NCBI RefSeq assembly: GCF_006965445.1
Contig: NZ_CP041356.1
Location: 1,302,001-1,366,000 of the forward strand
Source: Lactococcus protaetiae
GTDB lineage: Bacteria; Bacillota; Bacilli; Lactobacillales; Streptococcaceae
Length of the DNA stretch: 64,000 bases
Reading direction: 5' to 3'
Each line of letters starts with the position of its first letter. The first letter of the stretch is position 1. The notes beneath the pieces are model-generated. The model saw only the letters and a list, made by a program, of their open reading frames with translations, was not told where the DNA came from and made no database searches. This document shows, one piece after another, positions 27,022-35,594 of the stretch. The translations under genes and the position numbers were made by a program.

Positions 27022-28302
27022 ATGTCAAAACATGAGGAAATTCTAAGTTATATTGAAGGATTAGAAATTGGTCGGCAAGTAAGTGTTCGAGGAATTGCCA
27101 ATCGAATGAAAGTCGCTGACGGTACGGCTTATCGGGCAATCAAAGAGGCAGAAAATCAAGGCTTGGTCGCAGTAAATGACCGTTCGGGTACTGTACGAGT
27201 AGCGGCTAAAGGGCAAAAAGTAGCCAATCGATTGACTTTTGGGAAATTGGCTGAAATTGCGAATGCAGATGTATTGGGTGGTCTTGCGGGACTTGAGGTT
27301 GAGTTCAATAAGTTTGTGATTAGTGCAATGGAGCGCGAGTCGTTCAAAAAATATTTGTCACAAAATGGATTAGTCATTGTTGGAGACCGTAAGGATATTC
27401 AAAATTTGTCGCTACGTGAGCACAATGCTGTGCTTGTGACGGGTGGATTTGATGTAGATCAAGATGTTATTGATGATGCAAATCGACTTGGAATTCCGCT
27501 TTTGCGTACGAGCTATGATACCTTTACAGTAGCGAATCGGATTAGTCATGCGCTATCAAATGAATTGATAAAAAAAGACATTATCACAGTTGGTGATGTT
27601 TTTCATCAAAAAAGAGCGACTTTACGTGAAGAAAATACAGTAAAGGATTTCTTAGATCTTGTGAAAAAAACAAATTATAGTCGCTTTGCTGTCCTCAATC
27701 GTTATAATGTTGTGGTCGGTGTGATTGCGATGCGAGATGTTAATCATAAGGGAAATGACACGCCGCTTAATAAATTAATGACAAGGGCAAATGTAGCCAA
27801 AGCTGGAATGACTGTTGCTAGTGTCTCTCAAAAAATGATATATGAAGGCTACGATATGATGCCAGTAGTGTATGATAATCATACCTATGCTGGAATTATC
27901 ACGAAGTCTGATTTGCTTCAAAGTTTACAAAAAGCCCAAGAAGAAAGTCAGGTGGCACACACTTTCAGTGAGGATGTGTCTGATCGATTGAAAGAAAAAG
28001 GCTCGGCCTATACCATTGTTGTTGAGCCATTCATGATTAATAGTGTTGGAAGTATGGCGCAGGGAGTATTTACAGAAATGATTAGCCATGTTGTCAGACG
28101 AGTTTTAGCAAAAAAGCGTAAGCGAAATATTATCATAGAGTCTTTGAATATGCACTTGATGGGCGCTGTTGCAATTGATAATGTTTTGGAAATTTATCCC
28201 AAAGTTATTAGTGAAACACGGATAGGAGCAATGATTGATTGTGAAGTTTATCATGTCAATAATATCGTTGCCAAAGTTTTAGTCAATGTGCAATTGACAT
28301 AA
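27022..28302 (+). CDS. DRTGG/CBS/HotDog regulator (SpxR/YtoI-like)
   Basis: 426 residues in four parts: an N-terminal winged helix-turn-helix (about 1-60, VRGIANRMKVADGTAYRAIKE), a DRTGG domain (about 75-185), paired CBS domains (about 190-310, DFLDLVKKTNYSRFAVLNRYN) and a C-terminal HotDog domain. This layout is that of the pneumococcal regulator SpxR and Bacillus YtoI. CBS pairs usually sense adenosine nucleotides. The DHH phosphoesterase gene follows after a repeat. DNA binding is likely; targets here are unknown. Confidence 0.8.
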   Translation: MSKHEEILSYIEGLEIGRQVSVRGIANRMKVADGTAYRAIKEAENQGLVAVNDRSGTVRVAAKGQKVANRLTFGKLAEIANADVLGGLAGLEVEFNKFVISAMERESFKKYLSQNGLVIVGDRKDIQNLSLREHNAVLVTGGFDVDQDVIDDANRLGIPLLRTSYDTFTVANRISHALSNELIKKDIITVGDVFHQKRATLREENTVKDFLDLVKKTNYSRFAVLNRYNVVVGVIAMRDVNHKGNDTPLNKLMTRANVAKAGMTVASVSQKMIYEGYDMMPVVYDNHTYAGIITKSDLLQSLQKAQEESQVAHTFSEDVSDRLKEKGSAYTIVVEPFMINSVGSMAQGVFTEMISHVVRRVLAKKRKRNIIIESLNMHLMGAVAIDNVLEIYPKVISETRIGAMIDCEVYHVNNIVAKVLVNVQLT

Positions 28303-28321
28303 TTTGTTATACTAATAGAGT

Positions 28322-28446
28322 CCAAATGAAGTCAAGACTAAATTCAAAGTTAATGCTGTTTCATCTCCTACCTAAGATAGGATAGCCGTTGCTACTTTAG
28401 TAGCTAAGCAAACGGACAGCGTAAAGATAGCACGCATTTACTTTGA
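28322..28446 (+). repeat. mosaic hairpin repeat, copy 7 (degenerate alpha form)
   Basis: It opens with GAAGTCAAGACTAAATTCAA, contains CCTACCTAAGATAGG and the hairpin TTGCTACTTTAGTAGC, and ends AAGATAGCACGCATTTACTTT. Arms are decayed compared with the complete copies. It lies between the CBS regulator and nrnA-like genes. Confidence 0.65.
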
Positions 28447-28479
28447 TGAAATTTGTAAGCTGTAAGTAGAATGACGGAC

Positions 28480-28530
28480 TTCTGTCAGCATACTTTTTAC
28501 TGACAAAACTTCTGTCAGTAACTTACAGAA
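28480..28530. repeat. cluster of CTGWCAG words upstream of the nrnA-like gene
   Basis: Within 50 bases there are CTGTCAG (28484 and 28510) and CTGACAA, with a further TTACAG, arranged as opposing copies. They lie directly before the ribosome site (AAAGAGAAA) of the downstream gene and can form alternative hairpins. Confidence 0.6.
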
Positions 28531-28545
28531 ATTGAAAGAGAAAAA

Positions 28546-29472
28546 ATGAAAGAAATTTTAGATAAAATTAAAGAATATAATACAATTCTTATTCATAGAC
28601 ATAAAAATCCAGATCCAGATGCGATTGGTTCTCAAGCTGGACTTCGCGCTATTTTAAGGGAAAACTTTCCAGAGAAAAAGATTTACGCAGTGGGTTATGA
28701 TGAACCAACATTGACTTATTTAGCGGAAATGGATACAGTAACTTTAGAGGAAAATGAAAAATATCTAAGCATTGTTTGTGATACAGCAAATACGCCAAGA
28801 ATTGATGATGACCGCTGGAAAACGGCTGATTTTGTGATTAAAATTGACCACCATCCAAATGATGATGCTTATGGTAATTTATTATTGGTTGAGCCAGAAC
28901 GTAGCTCTGCTTCAGAAATTATTGCTAATCTTGCTTTTGAAAATAATCTGCGTATGAACGCGGAAGCAGCACGTTTGCTTTATGGAGGAATTGTTGGCGA
29001 TACGGGTCGTTTTCTGTATCCTGCGACCTCTCCTAATACCTTGAGGGTGGCGTCAAGGCTGGCTGAGTATGATTTTGACCGTGCAGCTTTGGGAAGAGAA
29101 ATGTCATCGTTTGACATGAAGGTGGCGCGTTTACAAGGTTTCGTTTATGAAAATATGGAACTTTCAGAAAATGGTGCTGCGCGCGTGCTTTTGACACAGG
29201 AGCTTTTGAAAAAATTTGCACTTCGAGATGCTGAAACTTCAAGTATTGTTAGTGTGCCAGGAAATATCCGTGGCATTGAATCTTGGGCGATTTTTGTAGA
29301 GCAAGCAGATGGACATTTCCGAGTTCGGATGCGCTCAAAAGTTGTTCCAATCAATGAAATTGCAAAGGCGCATGATGGAGGTGGGCATCCTCTTGCCTCA
29401 GGAGCAAATTCATATTCGCTGGAGGAAAATGAAAAGATTTGGCAAGAATTGCAAGATAATTTGAAAAAATGA
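28546..29472 (+). CDS. nrnA: DHH/DHHA1 phosphoesterase, NrnA/Pde2-like
   Basis: A 308-residue cytoplasmic enzyme. Motifs: HKNPDPDAIGSQAGL (motif I), VCDTAN (II), IDHHPNDD (the DHH motif), and the C-terminal DHHA1 substrate loop GGGHPLASGA. Family members hydrolyse nanoRNA, pApA and pAp. In streptococci the homologue Pde2 degrades the pApA made from cyclic di-AMP by GdpP, and a gdpP gene is present at 35595. The exact substrate preference is inferred. A CTGACAG/CTGTCAG pair follows the stop codon. Confidence 0.85.
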   Translation: MKEILDKIKEYNTILIHRHKNPDPDAIGSQAGLRAILRENFPEKKIYAVGYDEPTLTYLAEMDTVTLEENEKYLSIVCDTANTPRIDDDRWKTADFVIKIDHHPNDDAYGNLLLVEPERSSASEIIANLAFENNLRMNAEAARLLYGGIVGDTGRFLYPATSPNTLRVASRLAEYDFDRAALGREMSSFDMKVARLQGFVYENMELSENGAARVLLTQELLKKFALRDAETSSIVSVPGNIRGIESWAIFVEQADGHFRVRMRSKVVPINEIAKAHDGGGHPLASGANSYSLEENEKIWQELQDNLKK

Positions 29473-29518
29473 TACTGACAGAGTTCTGTCAGTAAATGAG
29501 GCACGCTCTTGTTTTGAT

Positions 29519-29552
29519 AAAAATCACTGACAGAAATTTTGTCAGTGATTTT
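29519..29552. terminator. bidirectional terminator made from CTGACAG/TGTCAG arms
   Basis: AAAATCACTGACA pairs with TTGTCAGTGATTTT around a short loop, between two convergent genes (nrnA-like and asparaginase). The stem contains the repeated word on each arm, the arrangement in which uptake sequences form terminators in Neisseria and Haemophilus. Confidence 0.85.
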
Positions 29553-29556
29553 CTAA

Positions 29557-30522
29557 TTAATTTTCCATAAAATCGCGAAGTTGTTCAAGTGTCAAGCCAG
29601 CATTTAAAGCAATAATTAATTTGATTCGCGCTTTTTGTGAATTTACTTCATCAGCGAACATCACGCCAGCATCATGAAGCTGCGAACCGCCACCCTCATA
29701 AGAATACACAGGTTCAGCAATTCCATTGAAACAACGTGAAACAAGAACGACGGGAATATTATTTTTTAACAAGCGTTGTAAGGACTGACTTGCGATAGGT
29801 GGTAAATTTCCAGCGCCGAGTGCCTCAATGACAATCCCGTCTAGTTTTTCCAAATCAAGTAAATCTAAAATTTGTCCAGTCATTCCCGCAAACGCTTTGA
29901 CAATAGGAACATTTCCGTGGACAGTGTGGCTTTCCAGATGTTGGTTTTCACTATCTTTGTGAAAATAAATAATTTTGTTTTTTGTCAGTAAACCAAGTGG
30001 ACCGTGAGTCGGCGTTTGAAAAGTTGAAACATTGGTTGTGTGAGTTTTTGTGACATAACGTGCAGAGTGGATTTCGTCATTCATCACCACAAGCACACCA
30101 CGGTCATAGGAATTCTTGTCAGCAGCAACACGAATGGCTGTCAGTAAGTTATAAATTCCATCAGTACCCAATTCATTGCTTGAGCGCATTGCACCTGTCA
30201 AAACAATAGGTTTGCCTCGAGAAAGCGTCGTATCAAGAAAGAAGGCTGTTTCTTCAAGCGTATCAGTGCCATGAGTGATGACGGCGCCATCAAAAGCTTC
30301 AGCAATAAAAGCAGTTTTGATACGATTTTTAAGAACTAACATATCTGTCAGTGTGATATGAGGACTCGGTAAATTAAAGATATCCTCTGTGACTAACTCA
30401 ACTTCTCCTAACTGCAAATTTACAGCATTCATGGGATTAATGTTGTTTGGAGAAACGTGCCCATTTTCATCTTCAGCCATTGAGATTGTTCCACCAGTGT
30501 GTAGTACTAATATTTTTTTCAT
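29557..30522 (-). CDS. ansA: type I L-asparaginase
   Basis: A 321-residue cytoplasmic amidohydrolase converting asparagine to aspartate and ammonia. Both catalytic signatures are present: VLHTGGTISM with the nucleophile Thr near the N-terminus, and ITHGTDTLEETAFFLD with the Thr-Asp pair. The start at 30522 (MKKILVLHTGG) is chosen because GAGGA lies upstream; the open frame extends 53 codons further, but that extension has no family resemblance. It is convergent with the nrnA-like gene. Confidence 0.9.
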   Translation of the reverse strand: MKKILVLHTGGTISMAEDENGHVSPNNINPMNAVNLQLGEVELVTEDIFNLPSPHITLTDMLVLKNRIKTAFIAEAFDGAVITHGTDTLEETAFFLDTTLSRGKPIVLTGAMRSSNELGTDGIYNLLTAIRVAADKNSYDRGVLVVMNDEIHSARYVTKTHTTNVSTFQTPTHGPLGLLTKNKIIYFHKDSENQHLESHTVHGNVPIVKAFAGMTGQILDLLDLEKLDGIVIEALGAGNLPPIASQSLQRLLKNNIPVVLVSRCFNGIAEPVYSYEGGGSQLHDAGVMFADEVNSQKARIKLIIALNAGLTLEQLRDFMEN

Positions 30523-31060
30523 AAAATCCTCAGTATATTTAATATAAAATGATGTCAAGAGACAAACACGATTAGAGTAATAAATAGCCCAAAATACAAG
30601 TTGTTCTTTGTATTCGAGTATATAAGTTTCACCTTGATTCTTCATAGAAAAATTATGAGATGACGCAGTATTTTTTATCATTTCTAATCGTATGGATTCA
30701 ATTATGTCGGAACAAAATTGTTTGCCACAAAAAATTATATCAAAAATTATTCCATAATAGATATGTGCTCTTTTAAATTTAGAAAAAAATTTAAAAAGAA
30801 CTACTATTAAAGATTAAGTTTTCCTAAAAAAAGGGAAATAAGCAAATTTTTTGGTGATGAAGAAATAATTTTTAAAATACAACGGTAATATCACTCATGA
30901 TTGATGAAATCCATCTAAAATTACTGTATAATTTAACTTGAAACTGATTTTTTTCTGACAGATTTGTTTAAAAATAGTAACCAGTTGTTCTTGTAAGAGT
31001 TACACGCTAATTATGTGCCGTGGAGGTTGCTGTAAAGCGGAGTTGGTAGAGTTTCTAATA
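30523..31060. other. long AT-rich intergenic stretch without a recognisable gene
   Basis: No open frame here looks coding. A TG-extended -10 (TGTATAAT, 30925-30932) lies in it with TTGATG at 30901, but the 20-base spacing is long. Some family-like pieces begin near 31010 (GTGGAGGTTGCTG). An unannotated RNA starting near 30940 cannot be excluded. Confidence 0.5.
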
Positions 31061-31350
31061 GTGTTTAAAAGTTACTTCGCTGCGCTACGTTGTTGATGCT
31101 TGATACAGTGCTACGTGCTTCGCACGGGTCTATGCCGCTATCCGTTTGCCTAGTAAAGCAGTAAGAGCAAAAGGCAAAGCACCTAGCCGGAATGGCAATC
31201 CTTGAATTTCGTCCGACTGCCATAGGAACTAAGTGCTTTGCGACTCGACTTGTGGCTTTAGCCACTTAGCGAGAGTGGACAGCGTAGCGCAGCGAAGATA
31301 GCGACTAGAGAAAATGGACAAATCCCACTGAATAGGTCTTGACTTCATTA
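31060..31350 (-). repeat. mosaic hairpin repeat, copy 8
   Basis: It includes TTCGCTGCGCTACGTTG, AAAGGCAAAGCACCTAGCCG, a GTGGCTTTAGCCAC hairpin, CGTCCGACTGCC, and the alpha end CCACTGAATAGGTCTTGACT at 31324-31349. The order is partly scrambled relative to complete copies. Confidence 0.65.
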
Positions 31351-31407
31351 GTGATGACTGTAATTAGTGTGTCATGGCGCTAGAGTGAAGCAACGTCAAT
31401 CCGTTGG

Positions 31408-31436
31408 CAATTTTTACAACGGATTAACTATAAGAT
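31408..31436 (+). other. hairpin upstream of the HAD-MazG gene
   Basis: AATCCGTTG pairs with CAACGGATT around a ten-base loop. A second small hairpin, ATAAGA/TCTTAT, follows. A related phrase (AACGTCAATCTGTTG) occurs in the repeat block near 41493, so this is probably another module of the dispersed repeats. Confidence 0.5.
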
Positions 31437-31472
31437 TGAGTCTTATAAATTAAGCTAGAAAAGATAAATATA

Positions 31473-32859
31473 ATGGATATTAGAGCAGTATTTTTTGATT
31501 TAGATGGAACACTTTTTACATCTACGCGAGGTGTTGCAACAAGTACTAGAAAAGCAATTAAAGAATTACGTCAAAAAGGTATTTTTGTCGGGATAGCGAC
31601 AGGACGAGGACCAGCGTTTGCTATGCCATTGCTAGAAGACTTGGACATGGATTTTGCTGTCACTTACAACGGTCAGTACATTTTTACACCGAAAGAAATT
31701 ATTTATGATAATCCTTTAGACAAAAAAACATTAAAAAAATTAATGAATTATGCCACACAGAACCACTCAGATATTTCACTTGGTACAGCACATGGTGTTA
31801 ATGGCTCTGGGTTATTAAAGTTCGGAGAAACACGTCTCGCAGGTTTTTTGTCTGGACTTTTGCCTAATGGTACATCAGGTGTTGCAAGAAATGGTTTTAA
31901 ACACGTTGTACGCCGCATTCTTCCTCAAAATTCTCAATTGGCTGACGAAGATGAAGCGATTTATCAGGCAATGATGGTTGCGACACATGATGAAACGGAT
32001 AAACTTCAAGCAGAGTTTCCTGAACTTCTCGTGACGAGAAGTAATCCCTATTCTGTGGATTTGATTCCGGTAGGAGTAGGAAAATTGCAAGGCATTGAAC
32101 GTCTTGGCGAACGTTTTGGTTTCGAGTTAAATCAAGTGATGTGCTTTGGTGACTCAGAAAATGATATTACAATGCTCGCAGGGAGCGGATATGGCATTGC
32201 AATGGGAAATGCACTCCCTGAGGTTAAAAAAATTGCAACTTATATTACAGATACCAATAATCAAGACGGTATTGCAAAGTCGCTTGCTTACTATGGCTTA
32301 ATCCGCTTTTCTGTTGAAAAAGATTTTATCTCAAAAGACGAAAATTTTAATAAAGTTAAAGAATTTCACAAAGTTATGGATGGAAAAACTCAAGAAGTAC
32401 CGCGTGCTTTTCCCCTATGGAAGCAGGATTTCGAGCAGGCTTCAAGATAGAAGAAATCGTTGAATTTCTCCATGCAGCGACAAATAGTGACGATGAAAAA
32501 TTTGAAGGTCTGGTGCAACAATTGCATCAAGATGTAGATAAGGCTGCTGCAAAGGTACGTTCCAAAGCTCATGAAGAAGATGCTCTTACAGGTCAAGTCG
32601 ATGCAATGATTGACTTACTTTATTTCACCTATGGTTCACTAGTGCTAGCGGGCGTAGATCCTTATGAAATTTTTAATGCAGTACATGCGGCAAATATGGG
32701 TAAAATATTCCCTGACGGAAGACCCCATTTTGACCCTGTGACACATAAAGTATTAAAACCACAAGATTGGGAAGAAAAATTCGCCCCGAAAACAAAATAA
32801 AAAAAGAACTAGATCGACAAAAGCGAGTTGCGGCAAAGAAAACTAGAAATAATTCATAA
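31473..32859 (+). CDS. HAD-IIB (Cof-type) phosphatase fused to a MazG-like domain, frameshifted
   Basis: The first 310 residues are a Cof-type HAD hydrolase: FFDLDGTLF (nucleophile Asp), GIATGRGPAFA, and CFGDSENDITML. The C-terminal part (from MEAGFRAGFKIEEIVEFLHAA to DAMIDLLYFTYGS) is a MazG-like all-alpha NTP-pyrophosphatase fold with acidic metal ligands. The two are in different frames; one added C at the CCCC run 32412-32415 joins them. A second CCCC run (32784-32787) with one added C extends the end to 32859 through IKKELDRQKRVAAKK. The fully repaired protein has 462 residues. Similar fusions are known in streptococci; a nucleotide house-cleaning role is inferred. Confidence 0.75.
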
Positions 32860-32864
32860 AAAAA

Positions 32865-32904
32865 ATAAAATCCCTTGAAAAACGATTTTTTCAAGGGATT
32901 TTAT
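32865..32904 (+). terminator. Rho-independent terminator after the HAD-MazG gene
   Basis: AAAATCCCTTGAAAAA pairs with TTTTTTCAAGGGATTTT, a long stem with a T-rich end. Confidence 0.88.
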
Positions 32905-32918
32905 GCTAAGTAATGAAT

Positions 32919-33117
32919 TTTATCAAAGCAAGTGTGTGCTATCTCCGCCCTTTCGGGCTCCGCTGTCGATGCTCGCTACGGTGCTAAAGCACCTAGTCGC
33001 AATCGCAATACTCCGACCTCTTAGGCCGGAGATAAAGCAACACTAAGCCTTGAATTTCGTCCGACTAAATTCAGTGGCGAGCTGAAACTCCCACTGAATA
33101 AGTCTTGACTTCATTCA
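32919..33117 (-). repeat. mosaic hairpin repeat, copy 9 (complete alpha form)
   Basis: A complete 199-bp copy. Read on the minus strand it runs: GAAGTCAAGACTT, stem ATTCAGTGGGAG with CTCGCCACTGAAT, TTTAGTCGGACGAAATTC, GCTTAGTGTTGC, hairpin CTCCGGCCT-AAG-AGGTCGGAG, GGTGCTTTAGCACC, GCCC-GAAA-GGGC, and AGCACACACTTGCT. Its first bases supply the TGA stop codon of the aspartate kinase gene. This copy and copies 10, 11 and 14 define the family best. Confidence 0.85.
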
Positions 33118-34463
33118 AAAAAGGCAGAATAAATAGCTCGCAAAGCTTCCTTTTCATCTTTTTCTTTGACCATAAACATGACCGAAACCTCGCTTGAACC
33201 TTGTGAGAGCATACTAATGCTAATTCCTTTTTCAGAGAGTGCAGCTGTTGCTCTAGCTGTAACCCCCACGTGTTCTTTCATATCTTCGCCGACAAGCATG
33301 ATAATCGAAAAATCACGTTCGATGTTAACCTCATCAGGGTGTAGGCTTTCTATCAAGTTAGCAATGAGGTTCTTGGAAACAGGTTGTGTCAGGTAATGGC
33401 TACGGATAACCACAGATAAATCATCAATTCCAGTCGGCATATGTTCAAAACGAATACCAAGATTTTCTAAGGCTGATAAGACTTTACGACCAAACCCTAC
33501 TTCGCGGTTCATCAAATATTTGCTAACATATAATGTTGAAAAATTACTAGACGAGGCAATACCTACGACGGGTGCACCTTTTGTTTCCCGTTGCACAACA
33601 ATCTTTGTGCCAGGATGTTCAGGATTATTAGTATTTTTAATCACTAGTGGAACATGAGCACGATAGGCTGGAACAAGAGCTTCATCATGTAAAACGGAGA
33701 AACCAGAGTAAGCAAGCTCACGCATTTCTCGATATGTAAGCTCGGCAATCGGTACAGGATTTTTGACAATGCCAGGATGGGCAGCAAAGATTCCATTGAC
33801 ATCGGTAAAATTTTCGTAAAGTTCAGCTTTAACTCCTGCAGCAATGATAGAACCAGTGATATCAGAACCACCACGAGAAAAAGTACAGACTTCTCCTTTT
33901 GCAGTAACACCAAAGAAACCAGGAATAATCAGCGTTTCTTCTAAGTCATTGAGATATTTGATACGTTCGTAAGAACTTTGAATGAGTCGTGCATTTCCAG
34001 GGTCAGAAGAAACTAAGATACCTGCATCTGCTGGATGAACATAACGGCTTTTAAGACCGGCAGAAGAGAAATAATCAGCAATCAATTTTGCATTGTTATT
34101 TTCACCAGCGGCTAAAAAAGTATCATAGGTATAAGGATTATCAATTGGTAAAGAGGCGAGTTGTTGGATGTTTTCTTTAATGTCCTCGATAATATGACTA
34201 TCCATGTTGAGTTCGTTATAAATTTCTAGATAGCGAGCGACAATCCAGTCTTGGTAAACTTTAATTCCTCGTTCGTCTTGCGCTTTGCAAGCTTTATGAT
34301 AAGCAATGAGTGCATCAGTAACTTTCGTATCAGCACCAGAACGTTTTCCAGGCGCAGAAACAACGATAAATTTTCGTTTATTATCACTATTGACAATATC
34401 AAAGACTCTTTTAATCTGGGCAGCAGAGGCGAGTGAAGAACCTCCAAACTTTGCAACTTTCAT
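33111..34463 (-). CDS. aspartate kinase with C-terminal ACT domains
   Basis: A 450-residue enzyme that phosphorylates aspartate, the first step to lysine, threonine and methionine. It starts with KFGGSSLA (nucleotide site), has SAPGKR, GRGGSD-type FSRGGSDITGS near residue 200, and two C-terminal ACT domains (DLSVVIRS and IMLVGEDM onward) for feedback control. The length resembles the YclM/ThrD type rather than LysC alpha/beta isoforms, so I give no symbol. The promoter lies at 34516-34544 on the minus strand, with GAGGGA before the ATG. The stop TGA is the first TGA of the adjoining repeat element. Confidence 0.88.
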   Translation of the reverse strand: MKVAKFGGSSLASAAQIKRVFDIVNSDNKRKFIVVSAPGKRSGADTKVTDALIAYHKACKAQDERGIKVYQDWIVARYLEIYNELNMDSHIIEDIKENIQQLASLPIDNPYTYDTFLAAGENNNAKLIADYFSSAGLKSRYVHPADAGILVSSDPGNARLIQSSYERIKYLNDLEETLIIPGFFGVTAKGEVCTFSRGGSDITGSIIAAGVKAELYENFTDVNGIFAAHPGIVKNPVPIAELTYREMRELAYSGFSVLHDEALVPAYRAHVPLVIKNTNNPEHPGTKIVVQRETKGAPVVGIASSSNFSTLYVSKYLMNREVGFGRKVLSALENLGIRFEHMPTGIDDLSVVIRSHYLTQPVSKNLIANLIESLHPDEVNIERDFSIIMLVGEDMKEHVGVTARATAALSEKGISISMLSQGSSEVSVMFMVKEKDEKEALRAIYSAFFE

Positions 34464-34515
34464 TTATATATTCCCTCAATCTTAACCATTTTTGTATAAA
34501 TTTACAATTTGACTT

Positions 34516-34544
34516 ATTATAACCAATTTTCAGATAATTTTCAA
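34516..34544 (-). promoter_or_regulatory. promoter of the aspartate kinase gene
   Basis: On the minus strand TTGAAA and TATAAT are separated by 17 bases. The 5' leader would be about 45 bases, too short for a lysine riboswitch. Confidence 0.75.
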
Positions 34545-34671
34545 CGCTCAAATGACAAGGAGATAGGTGGTTTTTTGAAGAATATAATAAGCTTGTGAGA
34601 CCAGCAGGTAGAGTTTTTTCCTTGGATTTTTATTTTACCTTCAATCTTGATTTCCTATTTTTCAATAGTTC

Positions 34672-34701
34672 TTGCAAATCGTATTCATATCTTGGTATAA
34701 T
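34672..34701 (+). promoter_or_regulatory. promoter of the HAD phosphatase gene, apparently leaderless
   Basis: TTGCAA (34672-34677) and TATAAT (34696-34701) with an 18-base spacer. The ATG at 34708 is at the expected transcription start, and there is no ribosome site, so the mRNA is probably leaderless. Confidence 0.65.
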
Positions 34702-34707
34702 TAACGT

Positions 34708-35355
34708 ATGAAATTTAAAGCAGTTATTTTTGATATGGATGGTGTTTTGGTTGATACTGAACGCTATTATTTGCAACGTCGCGCGGATTTTTTTGGAAGT
34801 CATCATATTTCAATTGACCATTTGACACCTAGTGATTTTATTGGTGGAAATATGAAAGACATTTGGCCACGGATTTTGAGAGATTCTTATAATGAAAATG
34901 AGGCGAAACAGCTTCAAGTTGAATATGACCTGTATAAAAAGAATACGCCCATGCCTTATAAAGAACTTCTTTTTCCAGATGTTACGCGAATTCTGAGTTA
35001 TCTACAAGCTCAACAGGTTAAGATAGCTTTAGCATCAAGCTCTACAATGTTAGATATTGATTTAGCGTTGGATACACATCATTTGCGACCTTATTTTGAT
35101 GTCATATTGTCAGGAAATGATTTTAAAGAATCTAAACCGAACCCAGAAATTTATCTGTCAGCAATGACAAAGCTGGAGGTAAATGCTGACGAGAGTTTAA
35201 TTATAGAGGATTCAGAAAAAGGCATTCAAGCAGGAAAAGCAGCAGGAGCAACAGTTTGGGCGGTTAAAGATTATCGTTTTGGAATGAACCAAGCACGTGC
35301 TGACCGATTTGTTGATACACTGACAGAAGCTCAAAAATTACTGACAAGTCTGTAA
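34708..35355 (+). CDS. HAD-family phosphatase, beta-phosphoglucomutase-like
   Basis: A 215-residue HAD subfamily IA hydrolase with FDMDGVLVDTE (nucleophile and acid Asp), a helical cap, ALASSST (motif II), the Lys of KPNPEIY and IIEDSEKGIQAGKAAGA (motif IV). This form is common among sugar-phosphate phosphatases and beta-phosphoglucomutases; the substrate is not predictable. No ribosome site precedes the ATG and the -10 box ends only six bases upstream. Confidence 0.8.
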   Translation: MKFKAVIFDMDGVLVDTERYYLQRRADFFGSHHISIDHLTPSDFIGGNMKDIWPRILRDSYNENEAKQLQVEYDLYKKNTPMPYKELLFPDVTRILSYLQAQQVKIALASSSTMLDIDLALDTHHLRPYFDVILSGNDFKESKPNPEIYLSAMTKLEVNADESLIIEDSEKGIQAGKAAGATVWAVKDYRFGMNQARADRFVDTLTEAQKLLTSL

Positions 35356-35419
35356 AAAAGAGTGGAGGACGTAGACATATAGCTACTAGCTTATAGATTT
35401 GTGGGATAATGTGTGAGGG

Positions 35420-35510
35420 CTTTGTCAGTAGGCTGACAGAAATCTCATCTATTGATTTCAAGGCTGATTTTGCTTGAGGCGAAACTATCAGTGTACTGAC
35501 AGGCTTCAAT
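35420..35510. repeat. CTGWCAG words in the gap before gdpP
   Basis: TTGTCAGTAGGCTGACAG (35426-35443) is an inverted pair, and a further CTGACAG lies at 35499. They are located between the HAD phosphatase stop and the gdpP promoter, in sequence with no other feature. Confidence 0.55.
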
Positions 35511-35543
35511 CGTTAAAAAATTCCTTTAAAAGCCCGCGAATCC

Positions 35544-35576
35544 TTTAAGTTTTCCCCATCCTATGTTAAAATAGGA
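35544..35576 (+). promoter_or_regulatory. candidate gdpP promoter with overlapping inverted repeat
   Basis: TAAAAT (35567-35572) serves as -10, with a weak TTTAAG 17 bases upstream. TCCTAT and ATAGGA (35559-35564 and 35571-35576) flank the -10 as an inverted repeat, so a repressor could block it. Confidence 0.4.
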
Positions 35577-35594
35577 AACTATAGGAGTGATACT

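Noticed and set aside
30523-30681. 53-codon N-terminal extension of the asparaginase
   Set aside because: The extension has no family similarity, and a good ribosome site precedes the internal ATG at 30522.
34464-34545. lysine riboswitch before the aspartate kinase gene
   Set aside because: The promoter leaves a leader of only about 45 bases, far too short for the lysine aptamer.
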